Shown in pieces: positions 8,707 through 20,544 of a DNA stretch of 64,000 nucleotides (within the stretch, counting starts at the first letter, position 1; each line of letters begins with the position of its first letter). Made by a program: the position numbers and the translations under genes. The stretch is from contig NZ_JAAXOW010000001.1 in NCBI RefSeq assembly GCF_012396185.1, forward strand, positions 558,001 through 622,000. Reading direction: 5' to 3'. Below the pieces are notes generated by a model. The model was given only the letters and a program-made list of their open reading frames with translations. It was not told the DNA's origin and did not search any database. Origin of the DNA: Sanguibacter hominis ATCC BAA-789 (GTDB taxonomy: Bacteria > Actinomycetota > Actinomycetes > Actinomycetales > Cellulomonadaceae).

Positions 8707-9354
8707 TCACCCCCGCCGCAGCAGCACGACGGAGTCGTCGAGCACCGCCGGGCTCCCGTCGGGCGCGGTCACCTCCCGCGTGCGCGTCTCCGCGATCTCG
8801 ACCGTCCAGCCCTCGCCGAGCAGGTTGAGCGCCTCGGCCTCCTCGTCAGGCTTCAGGAACTGGCCGTGACCTTGCCGATCTTCGGGCGGCACCCAGGACG
8901 GGTAGTCGGCGTGCGACACGACCAGCAGGTGCCCGCCCGCGTCGATCTGCCGGGACAGCCGTCTGAGGATCGTCGTCCGGTCGAGGGCGACCGGCGACTG
9001 GAAGAAGCTCGCGGTGACGAGGTCGAAGCGGTCGTCGGTCGTCCACGTCGCCAGGTCGGCGGCTACACAACGCGCACGGTCAGCCCGGCCGACGCGCGCC
9101 GCTTCCTCGTTGGCGCGGCGCACGGCCGTCGGGGAGATGTCGACGCCCATGGCCTGCCAGCCGGCGTGCGCGAACCACAGGACGTCGCCGCCCTCGCCGC
9201 AGCCCAGGTCGAGGGACCGGCCAGGCTCGAGCCCGATCGCGACGTCGGCGGTGGTGCGGTTGACCTTGCCCGACCACACGCGTTCCTCGCCCGCGTACCG
9301 CTCCTCCCAGAACCCGCCCGGCGCGACGTCGCCGACGTGCCCGTGCCCGCTCAT
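8707..9354 (-). CDS. class I SAM-dependent methyltransferase
   Basis: This 215-residue protein has the Rossmann SAM-binding motif I (LDLGCGEGGD, about residues 48-57), an acidic residue ending strand 2 (GVDIS) and a motif II region (FDLVTASFF). The N-terminus WEERYAGEERVWSGKVN is typical of TehB/SmtA-like small-molecule methyltransferases that often sit beside thioredoxin-reductase-like flavoproteins in actinobacteria. Its ATG overlaps the end of the upstream flavoprotein by 4 bp, so translation is probably coupled. The substrate cannot be read from sequence. Its 3' end is the exact place where the recombinase remnant breaks off. Confidence 0.82.
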   Translation of the reverse strand: MSGHGHVGDVAPGGFWEERYAGEERVWSGKVNRTTADVAIGLEPGRSLDLGCGEGGDVLWFAHAGWQAMGVDISPTAVRRANEEAARVGRADRARCVAADLATWTTDDRFDLVTASFFQSPVALDRTTILRRLSRQIDAGGHLLVVSHADYPSWVPPEDRQGHGQFLKPDEEAEALNLLGEGWTVEIAETRTREVTAPDGSPAVLDDSVVLLRRG

Positions 9355-10295
9355 GCCGCCGCCTCCGCGAGCGCGCGAGCGGCGTCGTCCGCGACGAGCG
9401 CCATGTTCACCATGCCGCCGACGCGCGCACCCGCGCCCGACGACATCGGCACCGTCGCACCCGGGTCGACGACGTTGCCAGCCGCCCAGATCCGCTCCGC
9501 GCTCGTCTTCCCGAACGCGTCGACGGCGAGGAACGACCCGACCGGCGTGTCCGCACGGTCCAGCCCGAGGTGCGCGACGGCGCCGTCGTGCGGCTGCGCC
9601 ATCGCTCCCGTGAACAGCGCGTCGAGCTCGACGACGCGACCGTCCGCGAGGCGCACGCCCGTGACGGCACCGCCGTCGCCGAGCACCTCAGCGACAGCCG
9701 ACTCCTCAATGGCGACGCCCCGCGCCCGCAGCCGCGCCGCGACGTCGGCATCCAGCGGGTCGCCGAGGCCCGCCGTGAAGAACGTGACGTGGTCGCTCCA
9801 CTGCCGCACGAGCTCCGCCTGGTGCGGCGAGAGCGGCGACGCCGCGAGCACGCCCAGGCGCTGGCCGCGCACCTCCCAGCCGTGGCAGTACGGGCAGTGC
9901 AGCACGCCGCTCCCCCACCGCTCGGCGAGGCCCGGCACGTCGGGCAGCACGTCCGTCATGCCCGTCGCGAGGACGAGCGCACGCGCCGTGAGCGGCGTTC
10001 CACCGTCGTCGAGCGTGACGACGACGCCGTCGTCCGCGAGGTCCACGCGTGCCGCGCGTCCGGGCCGCACCTCGACGCCGTACCGCGCCACCTCCTCACG
10101 ACCACGCGCGAGAAGGTCCTGAGGCGGCACCCCGTCGTGGCCGAGCACGCCGTGCATGTGCGAGGCGAACCTGTTGCGGGGCGAGCCCGCGTCGATCACG
10201 AGCGTGCGCCGCAGCGCGCGCCCGAGCATGAGTGCGGTCGCGAGCCCTGCCGCGCCGCCGCCGAGGATGATGGCGTCCCAGTCGGTGTCTTCCAT
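9351..10295 (-). CDS. thioredoxin-reductase-like NAD(P)/FAD-dependent oxidoreductase
   Basis: The 314-residue product is a compact two-domain flavoprotein: FAD-binding GGGAAG (residues 12-17) and the redox-active pair CPYC (134-137) in the position of the thioredoxin reductase disulfide. The motif is CPYC rather than CATC, as in thioredoxin-reductase-like oxidases and group VI proteins that may lack a thioredoxin partner. ATG 10295 is preferred over 10322 because the dinucleotide-binding fold starts just after it. The gene is divergent from an XRE-cupin regulator and followed, with 4-bp overlap, by a methyltransferase. Redox or detoxification function under control of the neighbouring regulator is the likely reading. 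Confidence 0.85.
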   Translation of the reverse strand: MEDTDWDAIILGGGAAGLATALMLGRALRRTLVIDAGSPRNRFASHMHGVLGHDGVPPQDLLARGREEVARYGVEVRPGRAARVDLADDGVVVTLDDGGTPLTARALVLATGMTDVLPDVPGLAERWGSGVLHCPYCHGWEVRGQRLGVLAASPLSPHQAELVRQWSDHVTFFTAGLGDPLDADVAARLRARGVAIEESAVAEVLGDGGAVTGVRLADGRVVELDALFTGAMAQPHDGAVAHLGLDRADTPVGSFLAVDAFGKTSAERIWAAGNVVDPGATVPMSSGAGARVGGMVNMALVADDAARALAEAAA

Positions 10296-10365
10296 TCCGT
10301 CAGCCTGCGGGTGACAATGCACTCATGGCAATACACTTTGCGGTAATGGCAAGCGAAGGAGAGTC
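10296..10365. promoter_or_regulatory. divergent promoter region with direct repeat ATGGCAA
   Basis: This 70-bp gap separates the divergent flavoprotein and XRE-cupin genes. ATGGCAA occurs at 10325-10331 and 10346-10352, 21 bp apart, or two helical turns, on one DNA face. This is a plausible operator for the adjacent XRE regulator, possibly controlling both genes. A GAAGGAGAG ribosome-binding site lies at 10355-10363. Confidence 0.4.
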
Positions 10366-10926
10366 GTGGAAGAGCTGAGGCTCGTCGGCCCCCGCCTGCG
10401 GGACGCGCGCACCGCCCGCGGCTGGACCTTGGCAGACCTCGCTGGCCGCGCCGGGATGTCCGTCAGCACGCTCTCGCGCCTCGAGTCCGGCAAGCGCCAG
10501 GCGAGCCTCGAGCTGCTCCTGCCGCTCACCAAGCAGCTCGGCGTCAGCATCGACGACCTCGTCCGCACCGCGACCCCCGACCCCCGCGTGCGCCGCACAC
10601 CGCGCCAGCGCGACGGCATGACCGTCACCCCGCTCGCCCGCGAGGGCGCGCGCGTCGCGACCTACCGCATCACCTACGAACCCCGTCCTGAGCTTCCGCC
10701 CCTGCGCACGCACGCGGGCTTCGAGTGGCTGCACGTCGTCTCCGGGCGCCTGCGGCTGCGCGTCGGAGAGCGCGACCTCGTCCTCGGCCGCGGCGAGTCC
10801 GCGCAGTTCGACACGAGCACGCCGCACGCCCTGTCCGCAGCAGGCAGCCACCCCGCGACGATCATCAGCATCTTTGACGAGACCGGCGAGCGCACCCACA
10901 CGGACGTCCCCGACGCGCAGGACTGA
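10366..10926 (+). CDS. XRE-family transcriptional regulator with C-terminal cupin domain
   Basis: Residues 6-65 are an Xre helix-turn-helix (LRDARTARGWTLADLAGRAG, STLSRLESGKRQASLELL). Residues 100-178 are a small cupin, with the glycine-rich RLRLRVGERDLVLGRGES and DTSTPHALSA strands, which would bind a small effector or metal. The start is GTG 10366 behind a good GAAGGAG site. The gene is transcribed away from the thioredoxin-reductase-like gene, the usual arrangement for a local regulator with its target. It has 186 residues, the normal length for this family. Effector unknown. Confidence 0.85.
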   Translation: MEELRLVGPRLRDARTARGWTLADLAGRAGMSVSTLSRLESGKRQASLELLLPLTKQLGVSIDDLVRTATPDPRVRRTPRQRDGMTVTPLAREGARVATYRITYEPRPELPPLRTHAGFEWLHVVSGRLRLRVGERDLVLGRGESAQFDTSTPHALSAAGSHPATIISIFDETGERTHTDVPDAQD

Positions 10927-11012
10927 CCGCCCGACGCCGCGAAGGCCGCTCAGCCCGACCCCGGGCACGACGACGGCGCCTCGCCGGCCGCGACCGGGCC
11001 GCGAGCGACGCG

Positions 11013-11579
11013 TCACGCTACCGGCGCGAGCCCGGCGTCGATCAGTGTCGCGGCCGCGGCGCGGGCCGCGTCGGCCCAGCGCGGGTCGTGCGTCACGGCG
11101 GCCATGGTCTGCACGCCCTCGGCGAGCAGGACGAGCTGCTCCGCGACGTCGGGCCCCAGCCCCGCGTCGACGGCGAGCCCGGTGACGTAGGCCGCGAAGC
11201 CCTCCTTGTGGGCGCGCACGGCAGCCGCGACGTCATCGTTCACCGCGCCGATCTCGCCGAACGTGTTGACGAAGCCGCAACCGCGGAACTCCTCGTCGGC
11301 GGTCCACTCGACGAGGTAGTCGTAGATCGCAAGGAGCTTGTCGCGGGGCGTCGTGGCTGCGTCGACGCGGCTCGCGACGCACTCCTGCCAGATGCCCGTG
11401 CGCCGCTCGAGCACCGCCTGGACGATGGCGTCCTTGGACGAGAACTCGCTGTACAGGCGCTTGAGGGAGACCCCTGCGGCGGTCCGCAGCTCGTCCATGC
11501 CGACGGTCTGGATCCCGCGCCGGTAGAAGAGGTCGTCGGCGGTCGCGACGACAGCGTCCCGGGTGCTCTGGTCAGCCAT
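11013..11579 (-). CDS. TetR/AcrR-family repressor
   Basis: The product is 188 residues from ATG 11579; the frame is open further upstream but the DNA-binding domain begins immediately after this start. The N-terminal helix-turn-helix reads DDLFYRRGIQTVGMDELRTA and VSLKRLYSEFSSKDAIV. The C-terminal half is the ligand-binding helical bundle (TetR_C, QacR/YcdC-like). It diverges from the alpha/beta hydrolase gene, and the shared gap contains two near-identical GAGAACG-N2-CGTTCTC palindromes, so it very probably represses both itself and the hydrolase. Inducer unknown. Confidence 0.88.
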   Translation of the reverse strand: MADQSTRDAVVATADDLFYRRGIQTVGMDELRTAAGVSLKRLYSEFSSKDAIVQAVLERRTGIWQECVASRVDAATTPRDKLLAIYDYLVEWTADEEFRGCGFVNTFGEIGAVNDDVAAAVRAHKEGFAAYVTGLAVDAGLGPDVAEQLVLLAEGVQTMAAVTHDPRWADAARAAAATLIDAGLAPVA

Positions 11580-11622
11580 CTGCTTGCCCTTCTCCTTCTC
11601 GTCACCGTGCGCGGGTTGCGCG

Positions 11623-12549
<927 letters not shown>

Positions 12550-12703
12550 CGACAGCCTGACAAGCCCCCTGCGACGGAGCGCGCCGCACGACGGCATGCC
12601 CGCGCGGGGGGCTCACGCTGCCACGGTTGACCGTCTTCGCAGGTGACGGTACCTTCGGCGCGACGGGCGGACTCCGCACGGCGACACGCACAGGGGGCTC
12701 ACC

Positions 12704-14285
<1,582 letters not shown>

Positions 14286-14314
14286 CCCCCCACGCTACTG
14301 CCCACCTGCGGCCG

Positions 14315-14710
14315 TCACCTGTCGCCGTCGACCTCGCCGTCGAGCATGTCGTCGTACACCTGCCGGGCATGCTCGACGGCCGGCATGTGCGTCACGCACC
14401 ACGCGAGGAGGGCGTCCACCGGCTCGCGCATCGTCTTGCCGAGCGGCGTGATCCGGTACTCCACGGCCACGGGCCGGGTGGCGAGCATGCGCCGCTCGAC
14501 GACGCCGTTACGTTCCAGACGGCGGAGCGTCGCGGTGAGCGACTTCTGCGTGACCGTCGGGATCGCGCGGCGCAGCTCGTTGAAGCGGCACGGCCGCTCG
14601 CACAGCTCGCTCAGCACGCTGAGCGACCACTTGTCGAGCACCTGGTCGAGGAGCTCCCGGTGCGGCATCTCGATGCGGAGCGTGTGCGCGGCGGGCGGTG
14701 CGGTCTCCAC
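14315..14710 (-). CDS. HxlR-family transcriptional regulator
   Basis: This 131-residue winged-helix protein carries the HxlR core KWSLSVLSELCERPCRFNELRRAIPTVTQ and LTATLRRLERNGVVERRMLATRPVAVEYRITPLG. It starts at GTG 14710; a shorter start at MPHRELL is possible. Residue Cys37 and Cys41 near the recognition helix, and a later Cys, could make it a redox or aldehyde sensor like HypR, but that is inference. It diverges from the ridA-like gene, and the 79-bp gap contains GGTAT/ATACC repeats that suit an HxlR dimer. It most likely controls that gene. Confidence 0.88.
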   Translation of the reverse strand: METAPPAAHTLRIEMPHRELLDQVLDKWSLSVLSELCERPCRFNELRRAIPTVTQKSLTATLRRLERNGVVERRMLATRPVAVEYRITPLGKTMREPVDALLAWCVTHMPAVEHARQVYDDMLDGEVDGDR

Positions 14711-14713
14711 GGC

Positions 14714-14766
14714 GATACCTGGTCTCGTTGAAGTGTCCTGGAACTACTTGGTATCAAGCATATACC
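14714..14766. promoter_or_regulatory. HxlR-type operator repeats GGTAT/ATACC
   Basis: GGTAT (14750-14754) and ATACC (14762-14766) form an inverted repeat with a 7-bp spacer. A third half-site, GATACC, lies at 14714-14719. All sit between the divergent HxlR regulator and the RidA-family gene, where autoregulation and control of ridA would occur. Confidence 0.5.
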
Positions 14767-14789
14767 GAACCGATCGACAGGAGACCGAC

Positions 14790-15197
14790 ATGACCGTCCA
14801 GCTCTTCACCCCGCCCGGCCTCGCCACCGGCACCCCGTACCACCACGTCGCCGTCGCCACCGGCACCCGCCACGTGCACGTCGCCGGCCAGGTCGGCGGC
14901 CACCTCGACGGGACCCCGCTCGCACCTGACCTCGCCGGCCAGGTCGTGCAAGCACTGCACAACACCGCCGTCGCGCTCCGCGGCGCCGGCGCCACGCTGT
15001 CCGACGTCGTCCGCCTCACCCTGTACGTCACGCGGTGGACCGAGGACCAGATGCCCGAGCTCCTCGACGGGCTCGACCGCGCCGCAGGCGAGCTCGGCCT
15101 CACCCTCCCCCTGCCCCCCGCGTCGCTCATCGGCGTCGACGCCCTCTACGCACCCGACGTGCTCGTCGAGATCGAGGCGACCGCCATCACGGACTGA
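14790..15197 (+). CDS. RidA/YjgF-family protein
   Basis: The product is 135 residues, close to the family norm. It has the RidA core: HVHVAGQVGG, QVVQALHNTAVALRGAGATLSDVVRLTLYVT and the C-terminal LPPASLIGVDALYAPDVLVEIEATA. Canonical RidA hydrolyses reactive enamine/imine intermediates from PLP enzymes; the substrate-anchoring Arg of canonical RidA (before the last Pro-rich strand) appears to be Ser/Leu here (ASLIGV), so this may be a divergent, non-deaminase subfamily. ATG 14790 has ACAGGAGA upstream. A divergent HxlR regulator probably controls it. Confidence 0.85.
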   Translation: MTVQLFTPPGLATGTPYHHVAVATGTRHVHVAGQVGGHLDGTPLAPDLAGQVVQALHNTAVALRGAGATLSDVVRLTLYVTRWTEDQMPELLDGLDRAAGELGLTLPLPPASLIGVDALYAPDVLVEIEATAITD

Positions 15198-15217
15198 GCA
15201 GCGCCACGACCGCACCC

Positions 15218-15261
15218 GGCGGCACCCCCTGGGCGCGAAACCCGCACCAGGGGGTGCCGCC
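15218..15261. terminator. terminator downstream of the RidA-family gene
   Basis: A perfect 15-bp stem pairs GGCGGCACCCCCTGG (15218-15232) with CCAGGGGGTGCCGCC (15247-15261), with a 14-nt loop and no T-run. Confidence 0.75.
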
Positions 15262-15342
15262 ATGGTCCGTGTCGGAGCCTCCTCCTAGCGTGGGGCTGTC
15301 AGGTGTCCGTCAGGGACACCGCCATCCCGGAGGAGACGCACC

Positions 15343-15711
15343 ATGGCTCACGGCGACATCACCCACATCGACATCCCCGTCAGCGACATGGCCCGCGCCA
15401 CGTCGTTCTACAGCGAGCTCTTCGGCTGGCAGATCGACACCATGCCCGGGTTCGAGGACTACCCGATGTGGCAAGCGCCCAACAAGATCAGCGGAGGCGG
15501 CCTCGCGCCGCGCAGCGAGGGCTTCACCGCTCCCCGCTCCTACGTCGAGGTCGACTCGATCGACGAGTCCCTCGCGAAGGCGGTCCAGCTCGGCGCGACC
15601 GTCGCCATGGCGAAGACCGAGATCACCCCGACCTCGTGGTGGGCCGTCTTCGAAGACGCCGACGGCAACCCGATCGGCCTCTACGAGGACCACACCCCCG
15701 CAGACGCCTGA
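15343..15711 (+). CDS. VOC-superfamily (glyoxalase/dioxygenase fold) protein
   Basis: The 122-residue product is a single VOC module: HIDIPVSDMARATSFYSELFGWQ at the start and WWAVFEDADGNPIGLYED at the end, the canonical paired beta-alpha-beta-beta-beta strands. His8 and Glu near 116 are candidate metal ligands. The family includes glyoxalases, antibiotic-binding proteins and dioxygenases; function here is unknown. It is monocistronic, preceded by GGAGGAGAC ahead of ATG and followed by an 11-bp stem hairpin shared with the convergent pseudouridine synthase gene. Confidence 0.85.
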   Translation: MAHGDITHIDIPVSDMARATSFYSELFGWQIDTMPGFEDYPMWQAPNKISGGGLAPRSEGFTAPRSYVEVDSIDESLAKAVQLGATVAMAKTEITPTSWWAVFEDADGNPIGLYEDHTPADA

Positions 15712-15722
15712 CACGCCGCACG

Positions 15723-15753
15723 TCTTGCCGGGAGGGCGCGCTTCCCGGCAAGA
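15723..15753. terminator. bidirectional hairpin between VOC and rluA-like genes
   Basis: TCTTGCCGGGA (15723-15733) pairs perfectly with TCCCGGCAAGA (15743-15753) around a 9-nt loop. Both flanking genes converge on it. Confidence 0.8.
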
Positions 15754-15759
15754 CCAGCG

Positions 15760-16674
15760 TCACGCGCCCGCGAGCCTGCGCCGCGACGTGAACGAACGAC
15801 GCTCCCCCGTCAGCGGGTCGTCGAACGCGATCGACCGAGCCAGCAGCTGCAACGGGTCGGAGTAGTCGTCCGGCGCGACCTCACGCACCGCCGGGTACAG
15901 CTCGTCGCCCACGAGCGGCAGCCCGAGCGACGCCATGTGCACCCGCAGCTGGTGCGTGCGGCCCGTCGACGGCGACAAGCGGTACAGCCCGCGCCCACCT
16001 GGTGCGGCACCCAGCAGCTCGACGCGTGTCACCGCGTTCACCTCGCCAGGAACCTCGCGCGCCTGCAGCACCCCGTGCTGCTTGACGATGCGCGACCGCA
16101 CGACCGTCGGCAGCCCGACGTCGTCACGCACCGGCGCGACCGCCTCGTACACCTTGCGCACCGCCCGCTGCGCGAAGAGGTCCTGGTAGACGCCGCGCAC
16201 CTCGCGGCGCGCGGTCAGCACAAGCACCCCCGCCGTCGGGCGGTCGAGCCGGTGCGCAGGCGAAAGCTCGGGCAGCCCGAGCTCCCGGCGCAGCCGCACG
16301 AGCACCGTCTCCGCGACCCACGCACCCCGCGGCGTCACCGCCAAGAAGTGCGGCTTGTCGACGACCACCAGGTCGTCGTCCTGGTGCAGCACCTCGACCT
16401 CGAACGGGACACGGGCCTCGACCGGCGGATCCCGGAACAAGAACGCGAGACCGCCCCCTGGATAGGGCGACGCGAGCGAGTACGGACGCCCCAGCTCGTC
16501 GACCACCTCACCCGCCGCGACCTGCTCACGCACACGCGCCGCGTCCGCCGGGAAGCGAGCCTCGAGAAAATCGACGAGCGAACCCCACGCCTCGTCGCGC
16601 GGCAGCGCGACACGCGTCGGGTTCAGCCCGTCGCGCACGGGCAGCGGTGCCGGGCGCCGCCCCCGCCTGCTCAC
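15760..16674 (-). CDS. RluA-family pseudouridine synthase
   Basis: The 304-residue enzyme contains VVDKPHFLAVTPRGAW and the catalytic HRLDRPTAG (141-149, Asp144), then the RluA C-terminal blocks RKVYEAVAP, SPSTGRTHQLRVHMASLGLPLVGDELYP. It isomerises specific uridines to pseudouridine in rRNA or tRNA; which sites cannot be told. The N-terminal 90 residues lack a clear S4 domain, like the YqcB/TruC-like actinobacterial group. It follows guaB on the same strand with 25 bp between, so the two may be cotranscribed. Confidence 0.9.
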   Translation of the reverse strand: MSRRGRRPAPLPVRDGLNPTRVALPRDEAWGSLVDFLEARFPADAARVREQVAAGEVVDELGRPYSLASPYPGGGLAFLFRDPPVEARVPFEVEVLHQDDDLVVVDKPHFLAVTPRGAWVAETVLVRLRRELGLPELSPAHRLDRPTAGVLVLTARREVRGVYQDLFAQRAVRKVYEAVAPVRDDVGLPTVVRSRIVKQHGVLQAREVPGEVNAVTRVELLGAAPGGRGLYRLSPSTGRTHQLRVHMASLGLPLVGDELYPAVREVAPDDYSDPLQLLARSIAFDDPLTGERRSFTSRRRLAGA

Positions 16675-16699
16675 GAGCTCCCCGACGTGCGGGGCACGC

Positions 16700-18235
<1,536 letters not shown>

Positions 18236-18284
18236 CTACGACCGGCGCGTGAGAGCGGGCCGGGCGCCCGAGGACTGGGCACCG

Positions 18285-19364
18285 TCACGGCTGCGTCGCG
18301 ACCGCGCACACCTCGTGGAACAGACCGGAGAAGCTGCGCACACGCTGGACCTGCGAGGACCTCGGCAGGTCCTCCGCCGCCGTGTCGTCTGCGACCGCCA
18401 CGAACACCGGGAGCTCCGGATTGCCGTCGCAGAGCTGGCCCACGACCGCAAGGTCCGGCCGCACCATCTGCGTGATGAGCACGACCGCAGCCGGACGCAC
18501 CATCGTGACGACCTCCTGGGCGCGGTGCGCGCCCGCGGGACCCATCACGATGCGAGCCATGACGCCCTTGGACATGAGCGCGGCGGCGAGAGCGTGCGCG
18601 GCGAGCGGCTGCGGCTCGTCCGGCGGCGTGAAGATCAGGACGATGCGACGCATCTGGCTCGGGTGCGGCGTGCCTGCCTCGTGCTCCTGCGCGGACTGGC
18701 GCACGCGGATGGCACGCATCGCGGCGCTCGACAGCACCTGGAGCGGAGCCTCCCCCGGCTTGGCGAGGACGGTGCGCTCCCCGAGCTTCGTGAGGGCAGG
18801 GACGACGAGGTGGGTCCACCACGTGAGGATGTCGGAGCCGGGCGAGATCATCAGGAGCTCGGCGGTCGCGTCAGAGTCGTGCGCGAGCGCCGCGTCGACG
18901 ACGTCGGCGGGCGTGGACGTCCGGGCGGGCGCCGCGGGCCGTGAGAAGTGGACGACCTTGGAGCCCGAGGGGCCCTGCTCCGCCTCGTGCTGCGTCGCTG
19001 CGGAGCGTCGGGCCTCGTGCTGCGCAGAGACAGCGCTCGCGCGGCGAGCCCGCTCGACCTCGATGTCGGCCTCGAGAGCGGCCTTCGCCGCATCGGCGGG
19101 TGCGACACCCTCGAGCGTCAGACGCCTCATGACCATCAGCCGCAGGACGTCGTCCCGCGTGTAGCGGCGGTGCGAGCCTGCCGAGCGCTCCGACGGGCCC
19201 AGCCCGTAGCGCCGGTCCCAGGTCCGCAGGGTGGCCGGAGCGACACCGAGACGCTTCGCCACGACGGCAACCGCGACGCCCGGCTTGGCACGGGCCGCAG
19301 CCAGCTCCACAGGCTCGGCAGGGTCTCCGTCGACCGACGTCTCGCCGTACTGCTGGGGTGCCAT
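18285..19364 (-). CDS. MerR-family regulator with cobalamin-binding-like C-terminal domain
   Basis: The product is 359 residues from ATG 19364; the frame runs on upstream without homology. Residues 30-100 are a MerR winged helix ([45 protein letters not shown]). After an Ala/Glu-rich linker, about 165-250 resembles the helical cap of B12-binding proteins and about 250-359 the Rossmann-like B12-binding fold. The His of the DxHxxG cobalamin motif is not visible ([10 protein letters not shown] instead), so cobalamin may not bind. Such proteins (CarH/LitR relatives, and BldC/whiB-linked MerR proteins) can respond to light or redox. It diverges from whiB across a promoter-rich 313-bp gap. Confidence 0.85.
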   Translation of the reverse strand: MAPQQYGETSVDGDPAEPVELAAARAKPGVAVAVVAKRLGVAPATLRTWDRRYGLGPSERSAGSHRRYTRDDVLRLMVMRRLTLEGVAPADAAKAALEADIEVERARRASAVSAQHEARRSAATQHEAEQGPSGSKVVHFSRPAAPARTSTPADVVDAALAHDSDATAELLMISPGSDILTWWTHLVVPALTKLGERTVLAKPGEAPLQVLSSAAMRAIRVRQSAQEHEAGTPHPSQMRRIVLIFTPPDEPQPLAAHALAAALMSKGVMARIVMGPAGAHRAQEVVTMVRPAAVVLITQMVRPDLAVVGQLCDGNPELPVFVAVADDTAAEDLPRSSQVQRVRSFSGLFHEVCAVATQP

Positions 19365-19540
19365 GCCCCGATTCTGCCCATCTAGGAGCCAAAACTCCAC
19401 CGGAGCGCCCCGAGACGCGCCGGGAGGCCCGAAGTGAGCGTTTCGTCCCCTGACCTCGCACTCGACCCGGGTGAACAACTCTTGGACATACCTGACGCGA
19501 TCCTGCCCGCGAGCACGTTCTGACACGTCAAGGGCCATTT

Positions 19541-19558
19541 TTGGCGGATGTCCGCCAA
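19541..19558. promoter_or_regulatory. 18-bp palindrome, candidate operator upstream of whiB3-like gene
   Basis: TTGGCGGA (19541-19548) and TCCGCCAA (19551-19558) are perfectly inverted around TG. The site lies about 22 bp upstream of the -35 box of the whiB promoter and within the divergent MerR-type gene's upstream region, a good position for an activator or for joint control. Confidence 0.5.
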
Positions 19559-19580
19559 CCAGAGATCACCCGCTCGACAC

Positions 19581-19610
19581 TTGAACAACCTCTGAATCGG
19601 TTGGTACGGT
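19581..19610 (+). promoter_or_regulatory. sigma-70-like promoter of the whiB3-like gene
   Basis: TTGAAC (19581-19586) and TACGGT (19605-19610) are separated by 18 bp. Transcription would start near 19617, leaving a leader of about 60 nt. Confidence 0.5.
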
Positions 19611-19677
19611 TCACGACGTCCGGTGCACGGCCCAACAGGGGGGCCCGCCGCGTTCGTTTCGTAAGGGGAAGATGGGT

Positions 19678-19992
19678 ATGACAGAGGTCGCTCGCCTGCC
19701 AGGTCCGGTGATGGAGCTGTGGGAATGGCAGTACGAGGGCTCGTGCCGCGACATCGACGACACGCTCTTCTTCCACCCCGAGGGTGAGCGAGGCGCGGCG
19801 CGCCGACGCCGCGCCGACGCCGCCAAGGCGATCTGCGCGGGCTGCCCCGTCCTCATGGAGTGCCGCGAGCAGGCGCTCGCCATCCGCGAGCCGTACGGCG
19901 TGTGGGGCGGGCTGAGCGAGGAGGACCGCGCCGCGATCTTCAGCGACCCGCGCCGCACCGAGGCCGCCATCCGCCGCTCGCAGGTCGGCTGA
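19678..19992 (+). CDS. whiB3: WhiB-family iron-sulfur regulator, WhiB3/WhiD type
   Basis: The 104-residue protein has the four cluster-ligating cysteines C23, C53, C56 and C62 (C-x29-C-x2-C-x5-C), then the GVWGG turn (74-78) and a basic C-terminal DNA-binding tail. The WEWQYEGSCRDIDDTLFFHPEGERG and IREPYGVWGG blocks resemble mycobacterial WhiB3 and Streptomyces WhiD. These bind a [4Fe-4S] cluster and the primary sigma factor, and influence redox response and septation or sporulation. ATG 19678 is preferred to ATG 19672 because the GGGGAAG site ends at 19670. Location near guaB and groES mirrors whiD in Streptomyces. Paralogue assignment is inferred. Confidence 0.88.
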   Translation: MTEVARLPGPVMELWEWQYEGSCRDIDDTLFFHPEGERGAARRRRADAAKAICAGCPVLMECREQALAIREPYGVWGGLSEEDRAAIFSDPRRTEAAIRRSQVG

Positions 19993-20063
19993 GCGCGCCA
20001 CCCGACCTGCCTCGCGGCTCGCCGCACGGGCCGCACCGCCCGGCACGACCGTTCAGAGACACG

Positions 20064-20098
20064 ACGAAGCCCCGCAGCCTGAGGCTGCGGGGCTTCGT
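20064..20098. terminator. bidirectional terminator between whiB3-like gene and groES
   Basis: A perfect 16-bp stem, ACGAAGCCCCGCAGCC (20064-20079) with GGCTGCGGGGCTTCGT (20083-20098), closes on a 3-nt loop. The flanking genes converge on it. Confidence 0.85.
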
Positions 20099-20115
20099 GC
20101 CGTGCGGAGGTCGGG

Positions 20116-20412
20116 TCAGCCGACCACGACAGCGAGGACGTCACGCGCGGAGAGCACGAGGTACTCCTCGCCCGCGTACTTGACCTCGGTGCCGCCGTAC
20201 TTGGAGTAGATGACCTTGTCGCCGACAGCGACGTCGAGCGGGACACGGTTGCCGTTGTCGTCGACGCGGCCGGGGCCGACAGCGAGGACCTCGCCCTCCT
20301 GCGGCTTCTCCTTGGCGGTGTCCGGGATGACCAGACCGGACGGCGTGGTGAGCTCAGCCTCGATCGCCTTGACGACGATCTTGTCCTCGAGCGGCTTGAT
20401 GGGGACCGACAC
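20116..20412 (-). CDS. groES: co-chaperonin GroES
   Basis: The 98-residue product (GTG 20412, behind GGGGGAGG) has the full GroES beta-barrel: [16 protein letters not shown], the mobile loop [27 protein letters not shown], and [28 protein letters not shown]. It caps the GroEL ring during folding. The gene is alone: on its strand the next feature downstream is a shared terminator, with no groEL. The upstream CIRCE element predicts HrcA repression and heat induction. The frame extends upstream to 20517, but homology and the ribosome-binding site fix the start. Confidence 0.97.
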   Translation of the reverse strand: MSVPIKPLEDKIVVKAIEAELTTPSGLVIPDTAKEKPQEGEVLAVGPGRVDDNGNRVPLDVAVGDKVIYSKYGGTEVKYAGEEYLVLSARDVLAVVVG

Positions 20413-20544
20413 TGTGCGGACCTCCCCCTTCGCTAGGGTGCTTCGGATGTGTGAGGGACGAGCGAGCGCCTTCCCGGGCGTCGTCGCGGGTGCCGACCGG
20501 GCGCTGTCTCGCTCCACCTCCAGGTGAGAGGTGTTCCACCGCCA

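Larger units (their letters stand above)
19365..19677. promoter_or_regulatory. divergent control region between the MerR-type gene and whiB3-like gene
   Basis: This 313-bp gap has no gene. It contains a perfect TTGGCGGA-TG-TCCGCCAA palindrome (19541-19558), a sigma-70-like promoter for whiB (19581-19610) and a GGGGAAG ribosome-binding site (19664-19670), and GACAC pentamers at 19522 and 19576. Confidence 0.55.

Noticed and set aside
8293-10122. A 609-residue plus-strand open frame
   Set aside because: Only the first 115 residues belong to the recombinase. The rest is antisense to the methyltransferase and flavoprotein genes.
12550-12703. Terminator AGCCCCC/GGGGGCT after the hydrolase gene
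   Set aside because: The arms are short and about 40 nt apart, with weak inner pairing; too uncertain to list.
19522-19580. GACAC pentamers near whiB as WhiA-type sites
   Set aside because: Two five-base matches in 60 bp are expected by chance in GC-rich DNA; no further support.
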